From assembly GCA_027575805.1 (NCBI GenBank), contig JANBPU010000029.1:62001-126000 (forward strand): DNA of 64,000 bases, in the 5' to 3' direction. The notes under the pieces were generated by a model. It did not search any database. It saw only the letters and a program-made list of their open reading frames with translations, and was not told the origin of the DNA. The position numbers and the translations under genes are program-made. This document shows, piece by piece, positions 21,554 to 32,200 of this stretch (the stretch's first letter is position 1; each line of letters opens with the position of its first letter). The DNA is from Mycoemilia scoparia. Its lineage: Eukaryota; Kickxellomycota; Kickxellomycetes; Kickxellales; Kickxellaceae.

Positions 21554-23581
21554 CTTTGAATTATTGTTTGTCAGATATAGACAACAAGATTATGGCTGAT
21601 AGTATGAAGATTCATTTCTGAAATCAAAATACTTTTTTAATAGCAACGTCCATAATTTAACGCATTATGGGCCAACACTATCAATTTGTTTTAAGTTTGT
21701 CTAAAATTCATACTGGCCTAAGTAGATTATTTTATTTAATTTGGTAAACACAATCTTTTTTGGTGTATGTGGCATTCAGCTGCTACCTCTCTAAGAGCAA
21801 TAAAAAATGCCTAATCATCGAATGTCTAAAACCCATACCAAAAAGATAAAATAAAAGAGCTGCAATAATCAAATGGTTTTACACATGTATGGACTTGTAT
21901 ATTGCTGGAACCAATGCTTTTAGAGTTGGCTCAAACTGGACACCCTGTTGAACAAGAATGGGTTGATGGCGATGATAATATCCATGCAATTAGGTATGGT
22001 GAATCCCGGAAGATCCTTAATGTAAAGCAAAGCTACCCAAATCTCAAAGTTTTGCATATTTTTTGAAAAATAATATGAAAATCGCCATGGCTTTGAAACG
22101 AATGGCAACTGTAGAGCAATTTTTCTAAAAGCACCTTACTCAGGGGTATGGGGTACACTCTAAATTCCAGCCAAACCCTTTACTAAAAATAGCTCTACTG
22201 TGAGAAATTTGGAACCAAATTTATTCCCAGTGATAGATGGTTTTAAAGGCTTTTGATCAATGGAGAGATCACCGTCACATCATCCATAATATGGTACTTT
22301 TCTGCCTATTGATTAGGTTAAAGACTAGACGAACAAGCACTCGATAATTCGCTTACTATTTTCCGTTTTATAAAATACCTGGCATTGTGAAATACACACT
22401 GGCGAAATCCAGAAGCACAAGAGGTACAAACAAGAATAATCACTAAGCACATAAGGCGAGTTAGTTGTAGATCATTTGACAATCATTATATCCTGCCTAC
22501 AGGAGACAGAGACGCGTTAACTATGCACTCGGGCAAGGAACCAAATGGATCATGATTTTTGAAGGGTACCTTTTGGTGGCCAGTGATTTGAAAGGGCAGC
22601 CACAGCCAAATGGGAGGATGACTATTTGTTAACAGGTGGTCACACTTCAAAAATAACCACCCATATACAGCAAACCAGAGTGCTGCGAAGCGGTCTTTGC
22701 AAATCCTTTGATCACTGGTTCTCACTAGCGCCGAAATACCTGGGATTTGAGTGTGGGCAAGACAGATAGATTCATGCACAAACTGTCGTCATTGCGGTTC
22801 TCTTGTATAGAATCAAAGTGCTGCGTCTATGGCAGACTATCAAGTCAACCACAGGCATAAACAAGGAAAGCAAGCCTGGTGGTCCAATATTTTCCAATGA
22901 TTTTCCTTAGTTTATGCTTCCATTGTGGAGCCGGAGCCCTGAATGGCATATGGCTTTTATTTATCATCTCCGGACATACTCAAGCAGCTTTGGCAGCACG
23001 AGCACAGCTTGGGAGCATTGATGCCACTATCTGCATACTGTCTTCTACCGTCTTTTTGGCTTATGTACACTGTGGCACACTCCTCTCACGGCATTCCCAA
23101 TGTGTGGTCTAGTATGTTATAAATAGACCAATTTGCTCTGTATTGGTGTATGTGTGGGATCCTAACCAACCAGCAGACATGCCCCCTTGCTAAAAAAGAG
23201 CAACAGCAGCAGCAACAGAATAGCGGCGATAGGGAAAGGGTTGGTGCTGAATTGGCCTGTCCAAGTGTACACAAACACACAGTTCCAATCAACCCTCAAA
23301 TTGGTGTGAAATTATTTTTGTCCCCCTTCCCCAGTATCTACATATTTCTTTTCTCTCTTGCTTTTTTACCAAGTACTACTGCAACACCTTTGGCCATATA
23401 CACAGCCTCCTCCCTTACTTATCTTACTAATAGTATTACTACTACTACTACCACCACCACCACCAATACCAAAGGTTATCCGTATAGTATTAGTATTAGT
23501 TTTATCTGTTGTAGTTGTAGTAGTTGTTGTACTAGTGGCTCTATATAGTCTGGAAGCTAGTTTGTCAAACTTACCCCAGAA
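21554..23581. other. Intergenic between divergent csn2 and pkc genes
   Basis: About 2 kb containing MITE copy D (22545-22666). A TATA-like TTATAAATAGA lies at about 23117, some 460 bp before the kinase start codon, and pyrimidine-rich tracts follow it, so the kinase promoter is probably here. Poly-glutamine-like and polyproline-like ORFs near 23150-23600 come from simple triplet repeats. Confidence 0.45.
22545..22666. mobile_element. MITE-like element, copy D, with mixed ends
   Basis: The left end (ATGGATCATGATTTTTGAAG) matches the subfamily of copies E and F. The right end (CTTCAAAAATAACCACCCAT) matches that of copies A and B. The interior includes GGTGGCCAGTGATTTGAAAG and CACAGCCAAATGGGAGGATG, related to E and F. 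It is non-coding. Confidence 0.7.
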
Positions 23582-26500
23582 ATGTCCAGCCAGCTCCCGC
23601 CATCCGTAAGTATGACATTTATGTCTATTGAAATCTACATATGGGCTTAGATTGTCCAACATTCAATTACCTTTCTTGCTCCTGTCTCTTTACCTTTAGC
23701 TAGAGCCATTTCAATATAAACAAACACACTAAAACCCAACTTGTATTTTTCACTCTACAGGATCTGGATGCGGCCATTCAGGACACCCGTCGTAAATTGT
23801 TTAATGAAGAAAAGATTCTCAATGCCACCAAGGTTATGCGCACCAGCCACACCAACCGCAATGCTATTGCCGAGCTTGAGTCCTCTGTCGTGGAGTCCCA
23901 GAGGCGTATCCAGTTCCTTCAGGAGCAGCTGACCAGACTCTCGATCAAAAAGCAAAACCGCGAGTCGGGAAGCTTTAATTCCCCCACAAACACTAATAAC
24001 TCTGGTGGCTCTACCCTTCATGGTTCTACTGCCAACAATACCACTGCTGGTAGCCAGAAAGTAGCCCCTGACAGTGCCAGTGGCTCGACTGCCATTGACA
24101 GTAACAGTACTAGTCGCAGGTCTCGTACAACCTCCATTTCCTACCTAGACTTGCGCAAATCGACATCTTCTTTGTCTACTCAGAAGGTTGCTTTGAAGCT
24201 GCAAGAGATTACCTACAAGCTCGGCGTTGAACGCAAGCTTCTTGAAGGCACAAACCGCATTTCTTCAATCTACACCAACGATTATTTGCGTGGAAACAAA
24301 AAGAAGATGGCCCAGGTCACTGCCGCATCATCTGTTATTGGGGAAACCAAGGAAAAGATTTTGCTTCTTGAGCGTGCTTATAAAAAGTACCATGGGCTGT
24401 GTATCGACTATATTGATGAGGATGACGAGACCGAGAACGAAGGTGTCTCTCCCTATCAGCTTGAGCCAGGTCTTCGACGCCTGATGTCTGGTAAATTGCA
24501 GCTAAGGATCATTGCTGGCCGCTATCTATACCGCGTCCAGAATTCCAGAGGTGGTCGCTACATGGGCAGCTACGTCAAGATCAAGATCGATGGCGTGGTC
24601 AAGGCCACCACCAGACTCTCGTTAAACGGAGAATGGAACGAGTTCTTTGAATTTGATGTTCATAAGGCATCTGAAGTCGAGATGAATATATACGATCGCC
24701 ACGACCGTGAGACTCTGTTGGGTATGACATGGATCAAGCTTTGTGACTTGCATGATGATATTCGCAAGCAGCAGGCCGCCCAGGAATCGGCTGATGGGTG
24801 GGCTCCGGCTGACCACATCCAAAAGGGAGTAGCTAGCGGTGCCGCCCCTGGTGGTCGCTTGTCAATGATGTCTGTGACTTCGCCTGGCGCTGGAATGATT
24901 AGCGGTCAGGTCGGCAGTGTCATTCCTGGAGAACACGGCGTACAAAGCGGTTGGGATGTCGAACCTTCTGGCCAGCTCGAACTTTGGCTCAACTTTACCA
25001 AGGATAACACGCGTCGTCGTCAGCCCTCTCGCCTGGGCCGTAAAGCCGCTGTCAGGAAGCGCAAGGGACAGTGCACCGAAATGCTTTGCCATCATTTCTA
25101 TCCCATTCACACTTATTCGATCATGAAGTGTGCCGTCTGTGAGGAACACTTGGTCAATTCGATCGGCTTCCAGTGCGAGGACTGTCAGATGTTTATCCAT
25201 GATCGTTGTGCCTCCAAGGTTGTCACTCGCTGTCTTTTGGGCGAGTCTGATGCTGGTGGCTCGATTCCTGAGGATGCCACTGATATCCTCAAGCACAGGA
25301 TTCCCCACCGCTTCGAAGTATCGACTTCCTATGGTGCCAACTGGTGCTCGCACTGTGGTTCAATGTTGGCCATCGGTCGCAAGATCAAAAAATGCTCAGA
25401 CTGTTCGATAGTCTGTCATCAGGACTGTGCCCGCTTTATCCCCAATTTCTGTGGAATGAAGCTTATGATGGCTGCTCAGCTTTTCGAGCAGCTCAGGATC
25501 ACCAAAGGTTCGTCTCTGCCCCAACCAAAGGTTCTCAGCAAACGCGAAACCATTGCCAGGGGAGCCAAAGCCCAACAACAGCAGCAACTCCAGCAAGATA
25601 CCATGGCCCAGCTTCCTAGCATCCCCAAGGTTGATTTAATGGGGGACAACAAGCTGCCATACAGCAATCAGAGTTCTATCCAGGTTGCACCGCCCCAACA
25701 TCCCCCATATGGTGCTCCACCTACTATGCAGCAGCAAGATCGTGCAGACATGCGCGTTTCTGTTCCTGGCAGTCACAGCCCTGAGATGAGTTACTATCAG
25801 CAGCAAATGCAACAGCGTCAGCACCAAAGTGCTCCAATGCCTCATTCTCCTGGCGCAATCCCACCACAGCTTCGGTCCAATGCAAATGTCCCTGGTGGTG
25901 GAATGGCCTACGGAGTAGAGCAGCCCCATCAACAGCAGCCCCAACAGCATGGACCTGGCTATCCTCAAGCCAGCAGCAGCAGTCGTCCCGATATATCTGA
26001 TCATGAAAAGGCACAGATCCGTAATGCCATGCAGCAATCCTTCCGCCCACCACCAATAAAGAGCCAGCCTCAGCAGCTTGCTGTAGTAGGTTCACCTGGT
26101 GGTGCAGCAGCACCAGCTCCTCAGAGCAGAATTCAACCTATGGCCAGACCTGCAGTGCCAGAGAAACTGCCCAAGGTTAGCATCGATGACTTCCGATTCA
26201 TTACAGTTCTTGGCAAAGGCAACTTTGGCAAGGTCATTTTGTCCGAAGAAAAAAGAACCCGCAGTCTATACGCCATCAAGGTTCTCAAGAAGCAGTTTAT
26301 TGCCGAAAATGAGGAATTCGAGAGCACACGTTCCGAAAAACGCGTACTTTTGATTGCCAACAAGGAACGTCATCCATTCTTGATTGGACTTCACTCATGT
26401 TTCCAGAACGACACCAGATTGTTCTTTGTTATGGAATACATTTCTGGTGGTGATTTGATGATGCATATCCAAACCAACCAATTTTCTGAACAGCGTGCCA

Positions 26501-28758
26501 AGTTCTACGCAGCTGAGGTTCTATTGGCCCTTGAATACTTCCATCGCAACAACATTATCTATCGTGATCTCAAGCTTGACAATATTCTGCTGTCTGCAGA
26601 TGGCCACATCAAGATTGCTGACTATGGCTTGTGTAAGGAAAATATGGGGTACGGTCAGACCACAAACACATTCTGCTTGGAAGGAAATACCCCTATCAAC
26701 CTGTTCAATGGCTTCAGTGTTCGCATTAAGGACGCAAAGAGGCTAGATGAGCTCCAGGACCTCAAACAGAAGGAATCGTTGATCATGTCGTATAACAAGA
26801 TCAGAAACTCATTGACATCCGATGGCCTTGTTAGATGGACTGACAATGGGGTAAGACCTTGTGTTGAAATTTGTTTGGCTGATGGTCGAACAATCACTGC
26901 CACCAGCGACCACAAATTCTATACCACCAATGGGTGGAAGAAGGCTGAAGATATTGAGCTTGGTAAAGACTCGCTGGTTTTGGGACCCAAGTTCCCTACT
27001 CTTGATTTGGAACTCAATGAGACTTGGTCATTCAGCGCCAAGACATTACATTTCAGTTTGAAGACTCATGCCGAGATGTTGAGGACCCTAGCATTTACCA
27101 GAATTGTTGGCCTTGTGTTGTCCAGTATGTTTACAGAGAGCAGCTCCAATGTTGCTTCATTCGCTATGACCAACAATGTGGATGTTCGTGTTTTGAAGGA
27201 GGATGTGAGACATGTACTTGATCCTTATGGTGCATCTCCTGATTCTCTTGATAAATGCTTATCCGTAGAAGTAGAGAAGGTTGAAAATTCAGATGGCTAT
27301 GGTGGTGTATGGAAGGCAACCCTTCCAGTTGCTTTATCTCAATGCATTGAATCTGTAATTGGTGTTACTGGTAATGATGGGTCTAGCAGCGAAACTATAG
27401 CCAATATCACTATTCCATCATTTATTACAGATAAGGAGTGCCCATTACCTGTCATCAAGGCATTCCTTAGTGGTCTTGTCTCTGGAAACAGTGGAATCAC
27501 CGCAAATATTGCAACAGAGTCATCCCAACAACCCGCCACCATATCTTGGAATGAGCTATTTACAATCCCCTATCAGCAATCCCAGCCCATTGTCGAATTG
27601 CTTGAGCGTTGTGGTGTATCTGATATCAGCGTGCTTTATAAGTCCGGTGTCAGCGATTTGGCCACTATTGTTCGCAAGGAACATCTAAAAGATACTTCTG
27701 TCCTTGACAACATCTCCTTCGCTTACAATACAAAGAAGCAAATTCTTGCTGAAATATGTACCTCATACATCCGCTACGTAAACCATCAGAAGCACAATGT
27801 TGTGGAGCCTGCTTTGGTCCATTTAACTGATGTTTCAAAGCAACAATTGCAGTTACAAGACCAGTCAGCTGCCGATGATAATAGCCTGAAATCTGATGAA
27901 CTTGACGATACTGTTGAGCAGATCCTGAGAAAAGCACAATTTGTTGATCTAGGAATGGTCAACAGCTCCGATTTCAACACACAAGATTTGGCTCCCAAGA
28001 AGGACAGAATTGCAAGTGTAACCATGGCTACCACAAGTCCAAAAAGCTTCCTTGAAATTGTTGGCGGTGACTCTACTCTCAGCAGCCTGCTCAAAGCCAA
28101 CGAGACTTCTTTGTTCCCAAGCAGTCGCACTGTTACTTATGAGTTGGCTGTTACCGATCGCCGCTCAGTTGGTCATCGCAGTGTATACGATTTGGCCATG
28201 CGCACATTCCACTCCTTCATCGCCTCTGGTGTAGTCACCCACAACTGTGGTACACCCGAGTTCATGGCCCCTGAAATCATTTTGGAGAACCGATATGGCA
28301 AGGCTGTCGACTGGTGGGCATTTGGTGTGCTCATCTATGAAATGTTATTGGCCCAGAGTCCATTCCGTGGCGAAGATGAAGATGAGATCTTTGAGGCTAT
28401 TCTTGATGATGAGGTCCTCTACCCAGTTGGAATGTCAAGACACTCAGTCGAGATTTGCCAAGAGCTCTTGCAACGTATTCCCCAAAAGAGATTGGGAGCT
28501 GGCCCTGAGGATGCCGAGGAAATTAAGCGTCATCCCTTCTTTAGAGGAACTAACTGGGACGATATCCTTAACAAGAGAGTTCCTCCACCATTTATTCCGG
28601 TCATTAAGTCAAGAACTGACACTTCCAACTTTGATGCTGAATTTACTTCTGAGCCACCCAGGCTGACACCATCCAACTCTGTCCTAGACTTGCATGATCA
28701 GAACCAATTCTCTGGCTTTGACTATGTATCTCCATGGGCAGTTCAAGGCATCAAGTAA
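23582..28758 (+). CDS. pkc1: Protein kinase C (Pkc1 type) containing an intein in the kinase domain
   Basis: Exon 1 is 23582-23605 (MSSQLPPS) and exon 2 is 23761-28758; the 155 nt intron has GTAAGT and CTACAG borders and keeps the frame. The precursor is 1673 aa. In order: two HR1-like coiled segments (about 10-75 and 145-225), a C2 domain (about 252-340), two C1 zinc domains (452-500 and 524-574), a Gln/Pro-rich linker, and the kinase from residue 819. The kinase has GKGNFGKV, Lys848 in YAIKVLKK, YRDLKLDN, and the DYG variant of DFG (IADYGLCKE) typical of fungal Pkc1. An intein (980-1503) splits the activation loop before Cys1504 of CGTPEFMAPE. The tail carries a turn-motif-like RLTPSNS and an FSGFDY hydrophobic motif. 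Without the intein the protein is 1149 aa, close to yeast Pkc1 (1151). Pkc1 is the Rho1 effector heading the cell-wall-integrity MAP kinase pathway. Confidence 0.96.
26674..28245 (+). other. Intein in protein kinase C, 524 residues
   Basis: The insert is in frame and free of stops, sits between AACACATTC and TGTGGTACA of the kinase activation loop, and has no GT-AG borders. Block A starts with the nucleophile Cys1 (CLEGNTPINLFNG). Block B is GRTITATSDHKFY with the T-x-x-H signature at 26902-26913. Block F is VYDLAMRTFHSFIA (from 28183). Block G is SGVVTHN, with penultimate His and terminal Asn, followed by Cys+1. All residues needed for class 1 splicing are therefore present. Between blocks B and F lie about 400 residues, the size of a homing-endonuclease region. 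The helices RIVGLVLSSM (about 27100) and CPLPVIKAFLSGLVSGNSG (27439-27495) align by eye with LAGLIDADG blocks but lack their Asp/Glu, so the endonuclease is probably dead. Confidence 0.95.
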
Positions 28759-29295
28759 TCCTATTACTAGTAGCTGCAACTATTTAAAAGGAGGTAGTTA
28801 TACAAATATTTACACATCACGTCGTAATAAAGAACATCTACCGCTGCTTCTAATATAATATTAAACACGGCTTTGGTATAAGTCTCTCTCTTACGCATAT
28901 ATAATCACAGTCCTACCTATTTCGTCAAACTATTAGTTCATATATTTTTCTTACTATTTTTTTGTTATCTAGCTTCTTTACTATCTAGTTTATTAGTTTA
29001 CAATATCTTTCCCTTTTTAATATTATTATTAAAAGAAACTAATTATTAAACCACGTAAATTCCCAATGTAGTGCATTTATTTGTTGTAAAGTGAAAATGT
29101 GGTAAATAATTTAGGTGCATAGATATGATATTTCAGGGGGGAGGGGTTCATTATTACAAGTTTGATGTAAAATTTATCTAGAAACAAGAATTATTAGGTG
29201 TGAGATTCAAAAGATGTAAAAAAAGAATATTGGATGTATCATTATAAAGTCGTTAAAAGTGCAGTGAAAGAAAGATATCAGTTTATTATTCGGCA
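28759..29295. other. Shared 3' intergenic region of convergent pkc1 and chitin synthase
   Basis: The two genes end 537 bp apart on opposite strands. The sequence is very AT-rich with several AATAAA-like and TATTATTATTA runs that could act in 3' end formation in both directions. No ORF is supported. Confidence 0.5.
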
Positions 29296-32200
29296 TTAAG
29301 GAGCATATCCATAACTCCTGCTTTTGCCGTTATTATAGCTATTATTACTACTGGTGTTGCTGTTGTTATTTGGCTTTTGTATAGGTGGCACTCGCAATGA
29401 GTTGAGTGATACCATTGACGAGTTTCTACTCTTGTTTGTTAGCTGAGATGACTGTGTTCCTATTTGGAATACTGCTGGTGGTGGTGGGAGATTAAGGAAT
29501 GGGTACTGATGGGCCTTGTTTGCCACTGTATTGCGGAGACTGGACTGGCTGCCTGAAAAGCCCTTGGACTGTGGCGTTCCACCACGACTCAATGATCTAT
29601 TTGAAAGAGCTAATGATGCTGATGATGACGATAACGTTAGTGAAGAAGAGTTGGCCATTCTGCTGATCGAGTTGGTACTGGCAATCGTTGGGATGATGAG
29701 AGGAGTCATATAACCGAGCTTTTCTAGAGTATCTGCCGCATGTGACATTCTTTTAGTATCCTCAAGCGTGTGGGCCGATGAGGATGTGATGGCTGCCTGA
29801 AGTTGAGACACCTGACCAATGCCAGGCGTGAATAAAACGCTATTTTCAGAGCTGGTGTGGCTGTGCGTTTCAGATCTCTTACTGGTGCTGATAACACTCC
29901 TGTGGCTACTAACCAAGCTTCCAAAACTGCTCGTCCCTCCAAGGGTTTGTGACTTGTTGAGCATAGATATCATCGAGTTGTGGTGGAACTCATTTCCTAG
30001 GGACAGGTGTCGCAGGTAAAGATTGTCGTAGATGCTCAATGCAACCTTTCTGAGATGCGGAGTCTCGTTGAGGATCTTTTTGGTCTTTTCTCTCTTTTCT
30101 GCTTCAAACTCGCACCAGTGTTTTCTGATGATCATGTTCTGATCAAATTCGCCCTCTCCATCACCGTGGCCCGTATCTTTACCCTCACCAGTAACCTTAC
30201 GGGTCTCGCCCCATGAGAAATCATCAAAGTGCCAGTATGCATAAGCAGGGAGGACAAAGTTCCAAATAGGAAGCGCAAAGAGATAGATGAACATCCATCC
30301 GACATATACCATTTTGCGTGTAGTAAGTCCGATCAATACAGCAGGGAGAAGCAGGATGCATGCCAAAAGGGCCAGAGGGAGATAAGGAACTGGTCTGGTG
30401 AATGTTGAAATGATGACGATATATATGGTGAATGAAATGGCAGCGGGCAAAGCAACAGTGCCTACCAGTTCCATGAAAATGACAAACTGCATAGACAAAC
30501 AGAAGGTACCACACAAATCTTTAACCAGAACCAATTCCATTAGATTATGTACCGTAGAGTTGATCCATCTACGTCTTTGGGATAGGAGAACCTTGAACTC
30601 ATCCGGCACAACGGTCTTACAAACAGCCGATGGAACAAACATCATTTTGCGTTTTGGGAATGTTTTGAGCATCAGTGTGGTTAGGTAACGATCTTCCCCA
30701 AGCAAGAGCAGATTCTTTTTGTGTAGCGTGTCAACAACATGCTCAGAATAAAGCTCGACAATGTTGGGGTTCGAGAGGATTGGAACCCAGTAGTTGTTGG
30801 TACCTTTAGGAGCCTTGATTCTGTACATGCAGAAGCAGCCTGGAAGACAAGTGACACCGCCAAACACCGATTCGAAAGCCTTGGCCTGGTGGTGGGAGAT
30901 GTAGTACTCGAATACTTGGATTGCACTTACCCACGAGTCTCGCTTGTTGGCAATCTTGGTTTCACCACAAAGACCCATGATCTGTGGATCTCGGACCATG
31001 GTCGCTACCATACGGGTTACCGAATCACCATAGACTTTCGTATCAGCATCAACCATCAGGCATATTTCAAAGTTATCAGGAGTGACCTTGGTTACATTCC
31101 ACATGGCGTTGAACAACTCATACTCCAGCTCAGTCATACGATCATCAAACATGACGTGCTGGAGGAATCTCATCAGTAAAACTTGGGAGTCACGCTTGCC
31201 ACGGTTACCTGGCTTCTTTTCGTTTGCCTCTTCTGGCGCACCACACTTGACAACAAGAATCATCGGGACTGGCTCGCGCTTGGTAGCCTCTGGAGAATCC
31301 TCGCTAGGGGCATAGTAGCCAGCGTAGATCTTGGCCATGTTTCTGCGCTTGGCTCCGGATGCAATGGCTACATAAGTATATGGCTGCACACGGTCGGGTG
31401 GAATAACAAAGTCCTTCATCATCGACAGACAAACATCCGGCGTGTACATGTCCTCGCCTGCACCTTTGATCAGGCCGTCGCAAATGACAAAGATGCACTT
31501 GTGCGAACCAGGGTAATCAGTGCCTGCCAACGAATCCAAAGTTGTTCGAATGCCCTCGACTCCCTCAGAATAGCACGTTACAAGCAGCAGGGTGTAAGCC
31601 AGCGGGAAGTCAAATGGGGAGTCGTCAACTGTTGTACCAGCGGCTGTTATAGGATCCTGGTGAGATTTATAGGCTTGATTTACAGTTATATTTGTTTGGT
31701 TCATATTCCCTGAGGGATATGTCATAAATTCGTTTTGAATTGCACTATCCTTGGGCAGATCCAACGTATACCTTGTGGTATCGTCGAGCTCGCTAATCCC
31801 CGCGGTATTTGGGTTGTCTTCGAAATGCTGGTTTGGATTTCTGGTCATGTACAAGGAGTTGAAGTAGCCACTTGCCACGGAGTTTGGGTTAACACCAACT
31901 CGTCCTCTCTTTGCGGGCTGATTCTCAATAACAGGTACCTCGCCAGGATTAAATTGCGAGAACCTACTCACGCTGGGGAGCCACCGGTGCTTGCGAGGGG
32001 TGACTGGAGGTGCAGCATTGTCGATATTATCATTGCTGTTATTAGCTGTGGCAGTACCATCAGGAGAGGCGGTTCTCTGTTGGTTCATATTGGCCATTCC
32101 TGGAGCAACTGTGTATTGGGGATTAAGGACTTCCCTTGCTCTTCCATCACTATAATAATCAGACCAGTCTTCTATCTTTTCTAACCGCTTTTTCCGTTCT

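Noticed and set aside
23150..23662. Overlapping ORFs with polyglutamine, polyvaline and polythreonine runs upstream of pkc1
   Set aside because: They come from CAG, GTT and ACC repeats in the presumed promoter/5' UTR and appear in several frames at once.
24862..26113. Antisense ORFs of 66-163 codons inside pkc1
   Set aside because: They are shadows of a GC-richer coding frame, with low-complexity or unrecognisable translations.
26674..28245. The PKC insert as a retained spliceosomal intron or a misassembly
   Set aside because: It is 1572 nt with no stop in frame, lacks GT-AG borders at the extein junctions, and carries all intein splicing blocks in the right order.
30739..32184. Plus-strand ORFs of up to 176 codons opposite the chitin synthase
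   Set aside because: The chitin synthase frame is conserved across its full length; the opposite frames show no family pattern.
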